Source: Salinibacter grassmerensis
GTDB taxonomy: Bacteria > Bacteroidota > Rhodothermia > Rhodothermales > Salinibacteraceae
Direction of reading: 5' to 3'
Length of the DNA: 64,000 nt
NCBI RefSeq assembly: GCF_947077765.1
Contig: NZ_CAMTTF010000003.1
Span: 310,001 to 374,000 of the forward strand
Under the pieces are notes generated by a model. It did no database searches and had not been told where the DNA came from. It worked only from the letters and a program-made list of their open reading frames with translations. Position numbers and translations under genes: made by a program. This document shows, piece after piece, positions 45,891 to 54,695 of this stretch (its first letter is position 1; the number at the start of each line of letters is the position of its first letter).

Positions 45891-46931
45891 ATGGCCCCCA
45901 CCTACACCCCGGAAACACGCCAGGACCGCATCACCAATCAGTGGGTCGCATTCGCACCCTCTCGAAGCGACCGCCCCAGACGGACGACAGCGAAGTCGAC
46001 CTCGTCGCCCCCAACGGAGGACCCACCCGTGGAGGGATGCCCATTCTGCCCGGGACACGAGGCGATGCTGCCCTCGGTGATCTGGGAAAAGCCTCAGGAG
46101 GCGTCTCCCGGGTGGGCCACACGGGTGGTTCCCAACAAGTACGCCGCCCTCGATCCACACCAGAATGGCTCCCCCGACGCGAACGGACTCTACCGCACCC
46201 GCGCCAGCCGGGGGCGGCAAGAGGTGATCATCGACACCCCTCGCCACCATCGCCCCCTGGCCCGAACATCCGTGGCCCAGGTCGACGCCGTCCTCGCGAC
46301 GTATCTGCAGCGCTATCACGCGATCCGTACGTCCGATGACGAGCTGATTCCGGCTCTCTTTCGCAACCATGGCGCACGTGCTGGGGCCTCGATCCCACAC
46401 CCCCACAGCCAACTGATTGCCCCGAACTTCCGCCCGCCCCGGATTGAGCGCGAGGAGCGGGCGGCCCGGGCCCGATACGAAGAACTGGGCGAGTGCCCGT
46501 ACTGCGTCATGATTGAAAGCGAGCTCGAGGCGGAGGACCGACTCGTGTGGACGAACGATGCCTTTGTCGTCTTCGTCCCGTTTGCCGCCGAGGTCCCGTA
46601 CGAGATGTGGATTCTTCCCCGCACCCACGAACCCGAGTTTGGGCGTCTCACGGCCGAGGACCGCACTGCTCTCGCCCGGGCCTTGCGGACTGTCCTGCGG
46701 CGGCTGCACCAGTGCCTGGACGATCCGGACTACAATTTTTTCGTGCGAACGGCGCTCGACTACAACTCCGACCACTCGCACCTGCACTGGAGCCTTCGGA
46801 TTCGGCCCCGCACCACGGTACAAGCCGGCTACGAGGTGGGCACCGGGCAGCGCATCAACCCCTCCATTCCTGAACGGGATGCGGCCGTGCTTCGCCGCCC
46901 CAGTCGGGACCTGGACGGAGGCTCAGCGTGA
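45891..46931 (+). CDS. galT: galactose-1-phosphate uridylyltransferase (GalT-like)
   Basis: A 346-residue HIT-superfamily enzyme. The start 'RQDRITNQWVAFAPSRSDRP' and 'CPFCPGHE' (zinc Cys pair) are typical of GalT. The nucleophile site is 'GASIPHPHSQLIAP' (HxHxQ). A second CxxC, 'CPYCVMIE', and 'YEMWILPRTHEPEFG' follow. It exchanges UMP between UDP-glucose and galactose-1-phosphate in the Leloir pathway. No galK or galE is adjacent. The ATG at 45891 lies directly before the conserved start. Confidence 0.92.
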   Translation: MAPTYTPETRQDRITNQWVAFAPSRSDRPRRTTAKSTSSPPTEDPPVEGCPFCPGHEAMLPSVIWEKPQEASPGWATRVVPNKYAALDPHQNGSPDANGLYRTRASRGRQEVIIDTPRHHRPLARTSVAQVDAVLATYLQRYHAIRTSDDELIPALFRNHGARAGASIPHPHSQLIAPNFRPPRIEREERAARARYEELGECPYCVMIESELEAEDRLVWTNDAFVVFVPFAAEVPYEMWILPRTHEPEFGRLTAEDRTALARALRTVLRRLHQCLDDPDYNFFVRTALDYNSDHSHLHWSLRIRPRTTVQAGYEVGTGQRINPSIPERDAAVLRRPSRDLDGGSA

Positions 46932-46943
46932 TGCCCCACTTCC

Positions 46944-46981
46944 AAACAAAAAGCCCCAGGGCTTGAACGGCCCTGAGGCTT
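46944..46981 (-). terminator. minus-strand rho-independent terminator
   Basis: On the minus strand, AAGCCTCAGGGC pairs with GCCCTGGGGCTT (one mismatch), followed by TTTTTGTTT. On the plus strand no T tract follows. It therefore ends a minus-strand transcript arriving from the 47-kb region, although the nearest clear minus-strand gene stops about 500 bases earlier. Confidence 0.7.
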
Positions 46982-47023
46982 CTCCTGGTGGGGGACAATC
47001 TGTCAGCGGGTATCACTTCGAAA

Positions 47024-47038
47024 AAACAATTATTGTTT
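47024..47038. promoter_or_regulatory. AT-rich palindrome AAACAATTATTGTTT
   Basis: A perfect 7+1+7 inverted repeat in an AT-rich island of about 40 bases, conspicuous in this GC-rich sequence. It could be a regulator-binding site or a remnant of inserted DNA; no adjacent gene clearly uses it. Confidence 0.4.
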
Positions 47039-47485
47039 CTAATTTTCCAAACGGTTCGGCGGGTATCGCCGGGAGCCATCCACAAAAGGCAAGAACGTTA
47101 CGGTTGCCCTGCTGTCGATCTTACTATTCAAGGGTTGTTTTCAGGCGCAGACTGGACGGGTCCGATTCATGCTCCATATGTCAACATCATCGACAGTCCC
47201 CCTATACCCTCACAATAACCGTTCCAGCCAGCAGAAGCCTTATCGTTGACACTTCGTAGCCGGCCCGGTACTGCACCGTCCCTTCGGCAGCAATGTTGTT
47301 CGCACCGGATTTGACAAAGATGATGAGGCTGAGCGCCCCTCGGGCAACGGGCCGTGCGTGAGACTTTATTCAGGCATATGGCCAGAAAAAGCTGGGACGA
47401 AGAAACCCCTACGAAAGTATCCGGCGGAGGGGGCGAGCCGATCATTCCCTCCGGCTCCTTCCCCCTCCGTCAGACACGTCGCCGA

Positions 47486-47845
47486 CTATCCAATCTGGTA
47501 GAACTTCTCGTTGGTAATCTGGCCATCGTCGTTCCAGGTGCGCACCGCCACCTGCTTCTGCTCCACGCGGCCCACCCCTTCAAGGGTCATCTCGTTGTGC
47601 CACTCGGAAAAGGTGACGCTATTCTCTTCGTCGGTGCCACGGGCCTTAATCTCCGCGGAATGGAACTGCTCCAACGAGCCGACGAACTGCTCCTCGTATT
47701 CTCGATTCTCTTCCTTGCCCACGCGACGATCGTCTCCCTCTTCCATGACGACGTCGTCGGCGTAAAATTTATCGAAGGCCTCCAGAATCTCGCCCTGGAG
47801 GATCATCTCATTCAGCTCTTGATCGAGGGCATTCAGGTCACTCAT
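47486..47845 (-). CDS. SnoaL-like / NTF2-fold protein
   Basis: A 119-residue protein. 'LNEMILQGEILEAFDKFYADDVVMEEGDD' and 'NEMTLEGVGRVEQKQVAVRTWNDDGQITNEKFYQIG' match the SnoaL-like/NTF2 fold, which forms a cone with a ligand pocket. Members are small-molecule isomerases, cyclases, or binding proteins of unknown role. The gene is just downstream of a MarR-family gene, and its promoter region carries two copies of a palindrome also found upstream of marR. MarR control of this gene is therefore likely (inference). Confidence 0.8.
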   Translation of the reverse strand: MSDLNALDQELNEMILQGEILEAFDKFYADDVVMEEGDDRRVGKEENREYEEQFVGSLEQFHSAEIKARGTDEENSVTFSEWHNEMTLEGVGRVEQKQVAVRTWNDDGQITNEKFYQIG

Positions 47846-47919
47846 GGTTGGGTCTGGGTTGAGTCTAAAGGATCATCGAATTGATCGCGTGGCCGAGCCG
47901 CCCATCATCGACCATCACC

Positions 47920-47944
47920 TGTTGCAACATTGTACGTTGCAACA
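47920..47944 (-). promoter_or_regulatory. tandem MarR-type operators upstream of the SnoaL-like gene
   Basis: TGTTGCAACA (47920-47929) is a perfect 10-bp palindrome. A second copy, CGTTGCAACA, is at 47935-47944, 15 bases centre to centre. They lie 75-100 bases before the SnoaL-like start codon, between that gene and the marR stop codon. A related palindrome precedes marR itself. Confidence 0.6.
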
Positions 47945-47959
47945 TGTTTCGACCGGGGG

Positions 47960-48439
47960 TTAGCCCTCGTCCTGAAATCCGGCATAGATGCCTTCGCAGA
48001 TCCTCGAGAGGTGCTGAAGATCCCGGTCTGCCACCCGCGCGCCGAACCATTGCTGCACCTCGCGGATTTCGGGATCCATTTGCTCTAGTAGTGCCAGTCC
48101 GTCGTCAGTCACGGTGTGGAGCGTCACCCGACGATCTTCGTCGCTCGTGGAGCGTCGGACTAATCCCCGCTCCACCAGTTTGTCGATGAGGCGGGTGACG
48201 TCCGGAGACGGGTCCAACATCCGCTCGATGATTTCGCACCGGGGATGGCCCTCCGGATGCGCTCCCCGAAGGATCCGGAGCACGTTGTGGTGACTGAACT
48301 GCAGGTCGTGCCGTTCACACACCCGCTCTACTCGTCGTCGCACCTCGGCCGCGGCCACGAAGAGGTTGAGCATCGCCTCCTGGGACGCGTTTTCGAACGG
48401 GGCAGCCTGTTTGATGTGGTCGCGAAGAATGTGTCCCAT
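47960..48439 (-). CDS. MarR-family transcriptional regulator
   Basis: A 159-residue winged-helix protein. The recognition region 'FSHHNVLRILRGAHPEGHPRCEIIERMLDPSPDVTRLIDKLVERGLVRRSTSDEDRRVTLHTVTDDG' shows the DxRxxx wing typical of MarR ('SDEDRRVTLH'), read here as motif order rather than one exact consensus. No redox Cys pair is evident. Palindromes TGTT[G/A]CAACA lie upstream of this gene and upstream of the SnoaL-like gene, so it probably represses both, with release by an unknown ligand. Confidence 0.9.
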   Translation of the reverse strand: MGHILRDHIKQAAPFENASQEAMLNLFVAAAEVRRRVERVCERHDLQFSHHNVLRILRGAHPEGHPRCEIIERMLDPSPDVTRLIDKLVERGLVRRSTSDEDRRVTLHTVTDDGLALLEQMDPEIREVQQWFGARVADRDLQHLSRICEGIYAGFQDEG

Positions 48440-48470
48440 GCTTGGGGGGCTTAGATGATGGCGAAATTTC

Positions 48471-48484
48471 CGTGTTACAACACG
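48471..48484 (-). promoter_or_regulatory. MarR-type operator upstream of marR
   Basis: CGTGTTACAACACG at 48471-48484 has 6-base arms around AC and contains TGTTACAACA, which differs at one position from the TGTTGCAACA sites upstream of the SnoaL-like gene. It is 32-45 bases before the marR ATG, a good place for autorepression. Confidence 0.6.
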
Positions 48485-48551
48485 TAAATACTACAGCGGG
48501 TGTTTCTTAGGAGGCGCTGCAACTATTCGATTTCCCCATGTGCATTCGGGG

Positions 48552-48839
48552 TTACTCAACCACCTGCGGGACGAGAAAATGGTCGTTGTCGGCCTCCGGA
48601 GCCGGTTCCAGGGCCTGTCCCTGATCAATCCGCTCCTCAATCGCGTCGCTCCGAAAGACGTTGGTGGCGTCTAAGACGTGGGACATGGGCGGCACCCCGG
48701 AGGTGTCGAGCTCACCGAGTTTCTCCACGTACCCGAGGATTTCGCTCAGCTCGTCCGCCATTCGAGACTCTTCCTCCTCCGAGAAGTCGAGGCGGGCAAG
48801 CTGTGCAACGTGCCGAACGTCGTCGCGGGTTACAGACAT
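48552..48839 (-). CDS. gatC: Asp-tRNA(Asn)/Glu-tRNA(Gln) amidotransferase subunit GatC
   Basis: A 95-residue GatC. It starts 'SVTRDDVRHVAQLARLDFSEEEESRMADELSEIL' in the usual order of helices, then 'LDTSGVPPMSHVLDATNVFRSDAI' and ends 'HFLVPQVVE'. GatC stabilises the GatA-GatB complex that amidates mischarged Glu-tRNA(Gln) or Asp-tRNA(Asn). gatA and gatB are not in this window. Length is normal. Confidence 0.95.
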   Translation of the reverse strand: MSVTRDDVRHVAQLARLDFSEEEESRMADELSEILGYVEKLGELDTSGVPPMSHVLDATNVFRSDAIEERIDQGQALEPAPEADNDHFLVPQVVE

Positions 48840-48939
48840 TTGAACGCGTGAGCTTTGGCGGTTGGGAAGCGGACGGTCGAGTTGGAGTGCAGTCGAAACG
48901 GCGAGCGATCAGCCGGGTTTCTCCGTCGCCCTTTGTGCC

Positions 48940-49773
48940 TTAGTCCGAGGGGGTTGTGGCCCGGACCGTCCGGATCATTCGAATGAGGGTGGTGGCCGAC
49001 CGCAGGCCGTGCTTCGGGCGGGGCTCCAAGAACATTTCCAGACTAATCGGTCCCTGGAAGCCCTGCGCGGACAACTGCTCCAGCTGCTCGGTCCACCCTA
49101 CCGCTCCCTCCCCGAAGGGCGTGTCGACCCACCGCCCCCCCTCCACGCGCCCGTCACTGCACCGGACGAGCGTCACGAGCCCCGCAAGGGCCGTAAGTCC
49201 GGTGGCCGGATCCTCCCCCGCTCGTAGCGCCCCGACCGGGTTCCAGGCCGCCCGGACGTTGGGCGCTTCTACACGAGACAGCAGCTCGGCGAGGGCCTGT
49301 CCGGTGGGACAGGCGGTCTCGGGGCCGTTTCGCACTGCGACCAGGAAATCATACTCGGCGGCCTTCTCACCGGCCTGTTGCAGGGCATCCGCCATCGGCT
49401 CCAGGGAGGCGCCCGGCTCGGCGGCAAACGGGCTAATCGTGACTCGCGGACATCCCACCCGACGGCACAGCTCGAGGGTGTCCTCAAACTGCAGGAGATC
49501 ATTCATCCAGGCCGCCCGGTCGCTCACCGGCCCCTCAAACATGCTCGGCACCACGCTCGAAAGCAGGAGATCGGTGCCCTCCAGTTGCTCCCGAATCTGC
49601 TTCTCGTTGACGAACGGAATCCGATCGTCGGGCCCCCCTACGGTTCGCAGCTCCATGCCGTGCAGGCCCCAGAGTTGGGTGTAGTGGAGGGCCCGGTTCA
49701 GATCACTCGTGACAGTATCGGTCAGCCAGACGGGAACCATGGCGAGGGTGGGTTTCGGGCGAGAATCAAGCAT
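48940..49773 (-). CDS. sugar phosphate isomerase/epimerase-like TIM-barrel protein
   Basis: A 277-residue protein of the xylose-isomerase-like TIM-barrel family (AP_endonuc_2). Visible: 'YTQLWGLHGMELRTVGGPDDRIPF', 'GCPRVTISPFAAEPG', 'EYDFLVAVRNGPETACPTG', 'VRAAWNPVGALRAGEDP' and 'GFQGPISLEMFLEPRPKHG' (Glu near a strand end). Some usual metal-binding His residues are not obvious, and 'AVRN' stands where many have 'E.H'. The substrate is unknown and may be a non-metal variant. The ATG at 49773 is used. It follows the pilQ gene on the same strand. Confidence 0.75.
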   Translation of the reverse strand: MLDSRPKPTLAMVPVWLTDTVTSDLNRALHYTQLWGLHGMELRTVGGPDDRIPFVNEKQIREQLEGTDLLLSSVVPSMFEGPVSDRAAWMNDLLQFEDTLELCRRVGCPRVTISPFAAEPGASLEPMADALQQAGEKAAEYDFLVAVRNGPETACPTGQALAELLSRVEAPNVRAAWNPVGALRAGEDPATGLTALAGLVTLVRCSDGRVEGGRWVDTPFGEGAVGWTEQLEQLSAQGFQGPISLEMFLEPRPKHGLRSATTLIRMIRTVRATTPSD

Positions 49774-49849
49774 CCACCGTATCAACCGCCCAGGGGGGTG
49801 TTCCTGTCTCCCCGGGGGCCTACGCCCCACCACTCAGTCGCAAGGCAGG

Positions 49850-51253
49850 CTACTGGTCTTGCTGTGTCTCCGTGTTCGCGCCCGGAAACTCCGCGTCTTC
49901 GGCGTACTCCTGTCCCAGTTGGCGAAGGGCCTCCTGCGCAGTGCGGCGACGCTCGTCGATCAGGTCCTGCTTCTGGTCCCGGTCCGCGCGGGCCCGGAGC
50001 GGATCCACGACCTCGGCCCGGAGCACAATCAGAAGCTCCTGTTCTGTAACGTTGGTGGTCTCGGAGCCGAAGATGTACCGCAGCCCGAAGAACCAGCCCG
50101 GCAGGTCTTTGAGCACCGGGACGCCGCTCCGTCTGGTCGTCTTCTGTGTGGAGATGAGCCCCCCAATGACGGTGGCCTCGTTGTCGAGAAGAAGAACCTG
50201 CGTGCTGGCCTGATTGCGGTTGATGATCGGCCCGGAGCCCGACGGCTGACTGTTCGAGTCTTCTACGTCTACGTTCAGGTGAATGAAGTCCAGAACGGGC
50301 GCCCCCGACGAATCGGCCACGGGCTGACTGAGCAGCGTGGGGGTCACGTCGATGATGATGCCGGTCGAGAAGAACTCCGTAACGGTATTCCCCGCAAAGT
50401 CGGTAGTCTGGATCGGCACGTCCTGACCAATTTGAATCTCGCCCTGCTCTCCGCTCTGCACGGTCACCTGTGGGTTCGCGACGGTGCGTCCCACATTGTC
50501 CTGTTCCAGGAGATTGAGGAACCGCCGGAACTGCGAGAGGGAAATTTGATCGGGCGCCTGCAGGATGTTGTCGACGCTCTCGAACAGGTTGTCCGTCCGA
50601 ACGGCAAAGTTCTGCCCCTGGCCGCCCGCGCCTCCTGCTCCGCCACCTGTCCCCCCTGCTCCGCCACCCGCGCCCCCTGTTCCACCACCGGCCCCTCCCT
50701 GACCGCCCGCACCGCCTCCCTGCGTGGAGCCCAGAATCTCATCCCACCGGAGCCCCCGGTTGCGGACCTTTGTGAGGTTCAGGTTGAAGAGGATGGCGTT
50801 GATCCGGATCTCCCGGGTGCCAAGGGTGGCGAGCGGCCCCTCACCGGACTGCTGCGGGGTTCCCGAAGACATCGACGAGGTGTCCTGCCTTGCCTCCTGC
50901 ACCAAAAAGACGTTGTCGGTCTCACGGTAGCTCAGGCCGTTGGCCTCCAACGCCCGTTGAAACGCATCGAAGTAGTACATTCCCGATACCGAGACGCCAA
51001 TCGGTGTCGTTCGGTCCTCCGGGTCGACGACGCGCTTGCCCACCTCGCGCTCAAAAATCGGATTGATGATCTCGATAAACTGGTCCAGCGAGGTCTCCTG
51101 GCCGAAAGACACCAGCAACTCGGGAGAAATGTTGGTGCGGGTGTTGCGGCGCTCCGGTCGTTCCTGGGCCTCAGCCGGCAGGCCCAGCCCCCCTCCCCAC
51201 AGCACGACGAGGAGGACCGACAGAACACACCGGAGGCGAGAAGGGCGGATCAT
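49850..51253 (-). CDS. pilQ: type IV pilus secretin (PilQ/GspD-like) with Gly-rich insert
   Basis: A 467-residue secretin with a signal peptide (ends GLPAEAQ). The N-domain includes 'ISPELLVSFGQETSLDQFIEIINPIFE' and 'MYYFDAFQRALEANGLSYRETDNVFLV'. A Gly/Ala-rich segment of about 35 residues follows at about 173-208. The secretin core shows 'VANPQVTVQSGEQGEIQIGQDVPIQT', 'LSQPVADSSGAPVLDFIHLNVDVEDS' and 'LLDNEATVIGGLISTQ'. It should form the outer-membrane pore through which the pilus passes. It is short compared with PilQ of about 700 residues because the AMIN domains are absent. It is last in the pilus gene run. Confidence 0.88.
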   Translation of the reverse strand: MIRPSRLRCVLSVLLVVLWGGGLGLPAEAQERPERRNTRTNISPELLVSFGQETSLDQFIEIINPIFEREVGKRVVDPEDRTTPIGVSVSGMYYFDAFQRALEANGLSYRETDNVFLVQEARQDTSSMSSGTPQQSGEGPLATLGTREIRINAILFNLNLTKVRNRGLRWDEILGSTQGGGAGGQGGAGGGTGGAGGGAGGTGGGAGGAGGQGQNFAVRTDNLFESVDNILQAPDQISLSQFRRFLNLLEQDNVGRTVANPQVTVQSGEQGEIQIGQDVPIQTTDFAGNTVTEFFSTGIIIDVTPTLLSQPVADSSGAPVLDFIHLNVDVEDSNSQPSGSGPIINRNQASTQVLLLDNEATVIGGLISTQKTTRRSGVPVLKDLPGWFFGLRYIFGSETTNVTEQELLIVLRAEVVDPLRARADRDQKQDLIDERRRTAQEALRQLGQEYAEDAEFPGANTETQQDQ

Positions 51254-51371
51254 GAATGTGGAGCGTCGGCGGTGCGAGAGGTCAAAAGGGAGAGGTGTAC
51301 CCGGTACAAGGGTGTCAGGGGTATCGGGGAGTTGTGGATTGGACTATTGGAGAGGAGAGCAAGGACCGTTC

Positions 51372-52364
51372 CTACGGATTCGTGGAAGACGCGGCGTCCG
51401 CGTCGCGGACCCGGAGAGGACTCTCTGAGCCCAGCGTACGCTCTACGCGGTCCACGATGCCACCCCGGTTCAGCCGCGCGACCACCCGGCCCTCCGACGG
51501 GCTCACCTCTGCGATGCGCCCCAGGTACACCCGGTCGCCCTCCCCCACCCGCTGAAGCCCGTCTCCGGTCTGGAAGACGGCCTTCCCATCCACAATGGAA
51601 AGCAGCTGTGCGGACTCGACGTTCAGGCGATCGTACTGGTTGGGCGGCACCTCCTCGAAGACAAGGGGATAAAACGGATTGATCTCGGGCGCGGGGTTGG
51701 GCACCACCGAGGACGGAAGTGGGGGACTGGTATTGTTTTTCGCCACGGGCAGCCGTTCGATCTCTCCTCCCTCAGAGGGCGACTGCGGGGCGGGCAGGCC
51801 CGTGGCGGCCCCGTAGATGGCCTCCACGTCCATGTCGAACGAGACGAGAACGTTCATCGTCGTGCGTCCGCTCTCCTCGTCGGTCTCTCGTTCTTCGAGG
51901 TAGTTCAGGCTCAAGCCGCGGATGCGGTAAAACGGCCGGTTGTTTTCAATCGTCCAGACAAACTGGTAAAGACTCGTGAAGTAGGCCTTTCCCGTTGCCT
52001 CGAACGAGTGGACGCTGTACCCGTCGCGCTCTTCAGATCCGGCCGACACGACGTCGAACTGCTGAAATCCGGTCTCCGTGAGTTCGGTGAGGTAGGACAC
52101 GATATCCGGGGACGAGATGGTTGCGGGGACCACTTTGTACTGGGTTCGCCACCGGCGACGAACGGTCTTGAGACGCGATTCTGCGTTGGCCCGGTCGGCA
52201 CGGAGGGATCGAATTTCCTCCTGCCCCTGCTTCTTGGCCTCAATCTTTTGCTCCAGCGACGCAATCGTGTCTTGTTGACGAAAGTACGTGAGGTAGGTGC
52301 CCGCTCCACACACGAGAACCAAGCAGGTGAGGAGCAAAGTCTGATTCGAATCGGGCCAGAACAT
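51372..52364 (-). CDS. PilO/PilP-like pilus assembly protein (apparent fusion)
   Basis: A 330-residue inner-membrane protein. One transmembrane helix (about residues 9-27) is followed by a coiled coil ('LEQKIEAKKQGQEEIRSLRADRANAESRLKT') and a PilO-like ferredoxin-fold part with 'FEATGKAYFTSLYQFVWTIENNRPFYRI'. After a proline-rich linker (about residues 215-240), the C-terminal 90 residues ('AQLLSIVDGKAVFQTGDGLQRVGEGDRVYLGRI') resemble the PilP/GspC beta domain that contacts the secretin. PilO and PilP are normally separate proteins. It would link the inner-membrane platform to PilQ. Confidence 0.7.
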   Translation of the reverse strand: MFWPDSNQTLLLTCLVLVCGAGTYLTYFRQQDTIASLEQKIEAKKQGQEEIRSLRADRANAESRLKTVRRRWRTQYKVVPATISSPDIVSYLTELTETGFQQFDVVSAGSEERDGYSVHSFEATGKAYFTSLYQFVWTIENNRPFYRIRGLSLNYLEERETDEESGRTTMNVLVSFDMDVEAIYGAATGLPAPQSPSEGGEIERLPVAKNNTSPPLPSSVVPNPAPEINPFYPLVFEEVPPNQYDRLNVESAQLLSIVDGKAVFQTGDGLQRVGEGDRVYLGRIAEVSPSEGRVVARLNRGGIVDRVERTLGSESPLRVRDADAASSTNP

Positions 52365-52412
52365 GAGGCGTCCACGTGGGCGAAAAGAGAGTGCGATCTG
52401 CTGGAATTCCTG

Positions 52413-54624
52413 TCAGACGGAGCGTTCCGGGTCTGATGGGTCGGACGAGGTCGACGCGGAGGCTTCGGTGGAGGCAGCCCCGTCGCCCCCGCCCGCCATT
52501 TTGAGCAGCCACGCCCCCTCTGGAAGGGTGCCGTTCATGTCCTGCAGCATCGAGAGTGCATTCCGCACCGAGCCGAACCGCCCGATGCCGACCCGATACC
52601 GACCATTTTCCGGGCTTTGTTGAACCTGCACCGGATAGGACTCCTCGCTGAGTCGCTCCCGGAACCGCCGCGCCGTCTCTTCGGCCGCCGCACTTTCCAG
52701 CACCGAGGCCACGACCACCGTCCAGATCGATGACGACGCGTCGTCTGTATCACGGCGGGCCTGCAGATCACCATTCGAGTCGGCCTTCTGTGGGGCAGTG
52801 CTCGCACTCGTATCGGGGTCGGCCTGAGCCGTGGCGGGCGCCTCAGCCGTCGTGGACGAGTCCGGTGCGGGGGCGTCCGGACCCATCTCCACCGCTTCTT
52901 CTCCGGCGGCCAACTGCTCGCCCCGCTCCTCCCGCCAGTACTCGATTGCCTTCGGCTTAGTAGTGTCTAGAGGAATCGTAAGCTCGAAGTCGTACAGCGA
53001 CACGTCCCGCGTTTCCGTGAACGTGAGTCCCAGGATGCTCCCGTCCAGTTGCTGTGCCAGCTGGACCACCTTCGACCGATCGTTGGACCGGCCGCGAACT
53101 GTAACTTCTGTTCCGGACTGCGGGCTCCACTGATCGATGGTGAGGCCGCGGATGTCGTTCATCTGCCCCGTGACGGTCGCGAGCCCGCTGCTCCACTTGT
53201 TGCTGCCGCGGAGGAGTGTGCCGACGGTCTTGTTCGCCTCAACGTATTCGGTCGTCATGGCCTGCATGCTGTCAATCCGCCGCTGAAGCGCCTGCCGATC
53301 CACTTGATCCACCTTCTGTTTAAGATTCTGCAACTCCGTGCGCCGTTCGCTGATGGTGCTCGCATTCGCGAAGTACAGCCATACGAACCCGAGTGTCGCG
53401 ATGGCAAGGAGCGTCAGCAGCGCGGGAACCGGCCATCCCACCGGGAGCCGCAGGCGACTGGGGACGTACTCCTTCGCCAGCAGGTTGACCGGCTGGAAGT
53501 ACGGCGCAAACGCGGCGTCGTCGAGCAGACGAAGCGCCGCGCCGGTGGCCCCGACGTACGCCTCGGCGTCGGTGTCGTCCCCGCCGGGCAGGTGCGACCG
53601 GAGCACGTGAAGCTCCGCCGTGGAGAAATACGACTTGAATGCACTTGCGAGCACCTCCTCGTCCTCCTCCGCAACGAGCATCAGGTGTTGCACCTGCCCC
53701 ATTCCGTACTCGTCCTGCAGAAGAAGGACGCGGCTACAGATGGTCTCGGCGGAGTCCTCCGCCGTTAGCTCGGGGAGGTGCTCGGACTGGCGGAGCGTGT
53801 TGCCTTCAATGAAGAGGACGAGCGTGTCCTCGGTGCCCGAGCGGACAAAAATGGTCTTTTCGGGCGTGCCGGGCGGCAGCTGGAGCACCGAACGGGCAAG
53901 CCCGAGGTAGAGGGACACCTCGGCGTCCAGCAGGCGCGTCTGCGGGGAGCGGGACAGGGTCTGATCCTGCATGGACTCGAGGGTCGACAGGACCGGACCG
54001 CCCGGCCGGGCAATGAGGGCCAGGACACGCTGGTATCCATCGCCCGTGCGATGCATCGGCACGAAGCCGACGCGCTCCTCATCCGCCTCCCCCTCATACT
54101 GCTCGCCCAACATGTCCAGGAGCGTAGAGCGGGAGGCCGGAAGGGGAAGTCCGTGCTCGGTTTCGTCAGCCTCGTCCTCGTCGGTCTCGTCCGGCGGCAG
54201 GCGAAGCTCCACGTCATCGATCTGCGACGTGGAGCTGCAAAAGGCGATCTCGGGGTCTTCGTACCCTCGCTCGGCGCATTCGTCCAGCAGGTTGTCGAGC
54301 TCCACCTGAAAGTTCCACACCTCGCCTCCGTCGTCGCCCCCAAGGGCCTCGCCCCCCCCCATCAATGTCGTCAAATTCCGACCCCATGAACATGTCGTCG
54401 CCCCCACCCCCCTCGTCGCCGAATTGGATGGTGACGTCTTCGGACTCCTCTTCCACGTCGGGCGTCATGTCGCCGGGCTCTTCGAAGGGAAGGTCCCCCT
54501 CGCGGACGTCCGACGAGCCCGACGACCATCGGAACTGGACGGTCGTCTCTTCTTCCGTGCGTTCCAGGAGCACGGCATGAAGGGCGTCCGCCGACACCAT
54601 GATGCCAAGGGCGTGTGTGCTCAT
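52413..54624 (-). CDS. PilM/PilN-like pilus assembly protein with C-terminal SPOR domain, interrupted by a frameshift
   Basis: Two frames overlap: 'MSTHALGIMVSADALHAVLL' starts at 54624, and the rest reads in another frame down to 52413. They join if the run of nine G (minus strand, 54352-54360) is read as eight, giving one 736-residue protein. Residues about 1-380 are PilM-like (actin-like, degenerate), about 397-418 a transmembrane helix with a following coiled coil (PilN-like), and about 440-560 a PilN-type domain. Residues about 630-708 are a SPOR domain ('SIWTVVVASVLESAAAEETARRFRERL' and 'RYRVGIGRFGSVRNALSMLQ'). SPOR domains bind peptidoglycan. PilM and PilN are normally separate and lack SPOR. 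The frameshift may be a sequencing error or phase variation. Confidence 0.7.
54352..54360 (-). repeat. poly-G9 tract inside the PilM/PilN-like gene
   Basis: Nine consecutive C on the plus strand (G on the coding strand), exactly where the reading frame changes. With eight G (or eleven) the frames join; with nine the product is cut short at about 136 residues. Confidence 0.85.
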
Positions 54625-54695
54625 CGGCTCAGAACAATCAGCAACTCAGAGTAAAGAAGGGAGCCCCAAGGCCCCGCGGCCGAGGGACGGCGGTT

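Larger units (their letters stand above)
46932..47485. other. intergenic region with hairpin, AT-rich palindrome and a gene remnant
   Basis: No intact gene is supported. It holds a minus-strand terminator (46944-46981), an AT-rich perfect palindrome (47024-47038) and, on the minus strand about 47218-47350, a protein-like piece 'GTVQYRAGYEV' preceded by 'LIIFVKSGANNIAAE'. That piece resembles the tail of a secreted protein but has no start codon. The latter may be a decayed gene. Confidence 0.45.

Noticed and set aside
45068-46339. 423-codon open frame on the plus strand overlapping galT
   Set aside because: The second half is galT read in the wrong frame and the first half is Arg/Pro-rich noise; galT itself has all active-site motifs.
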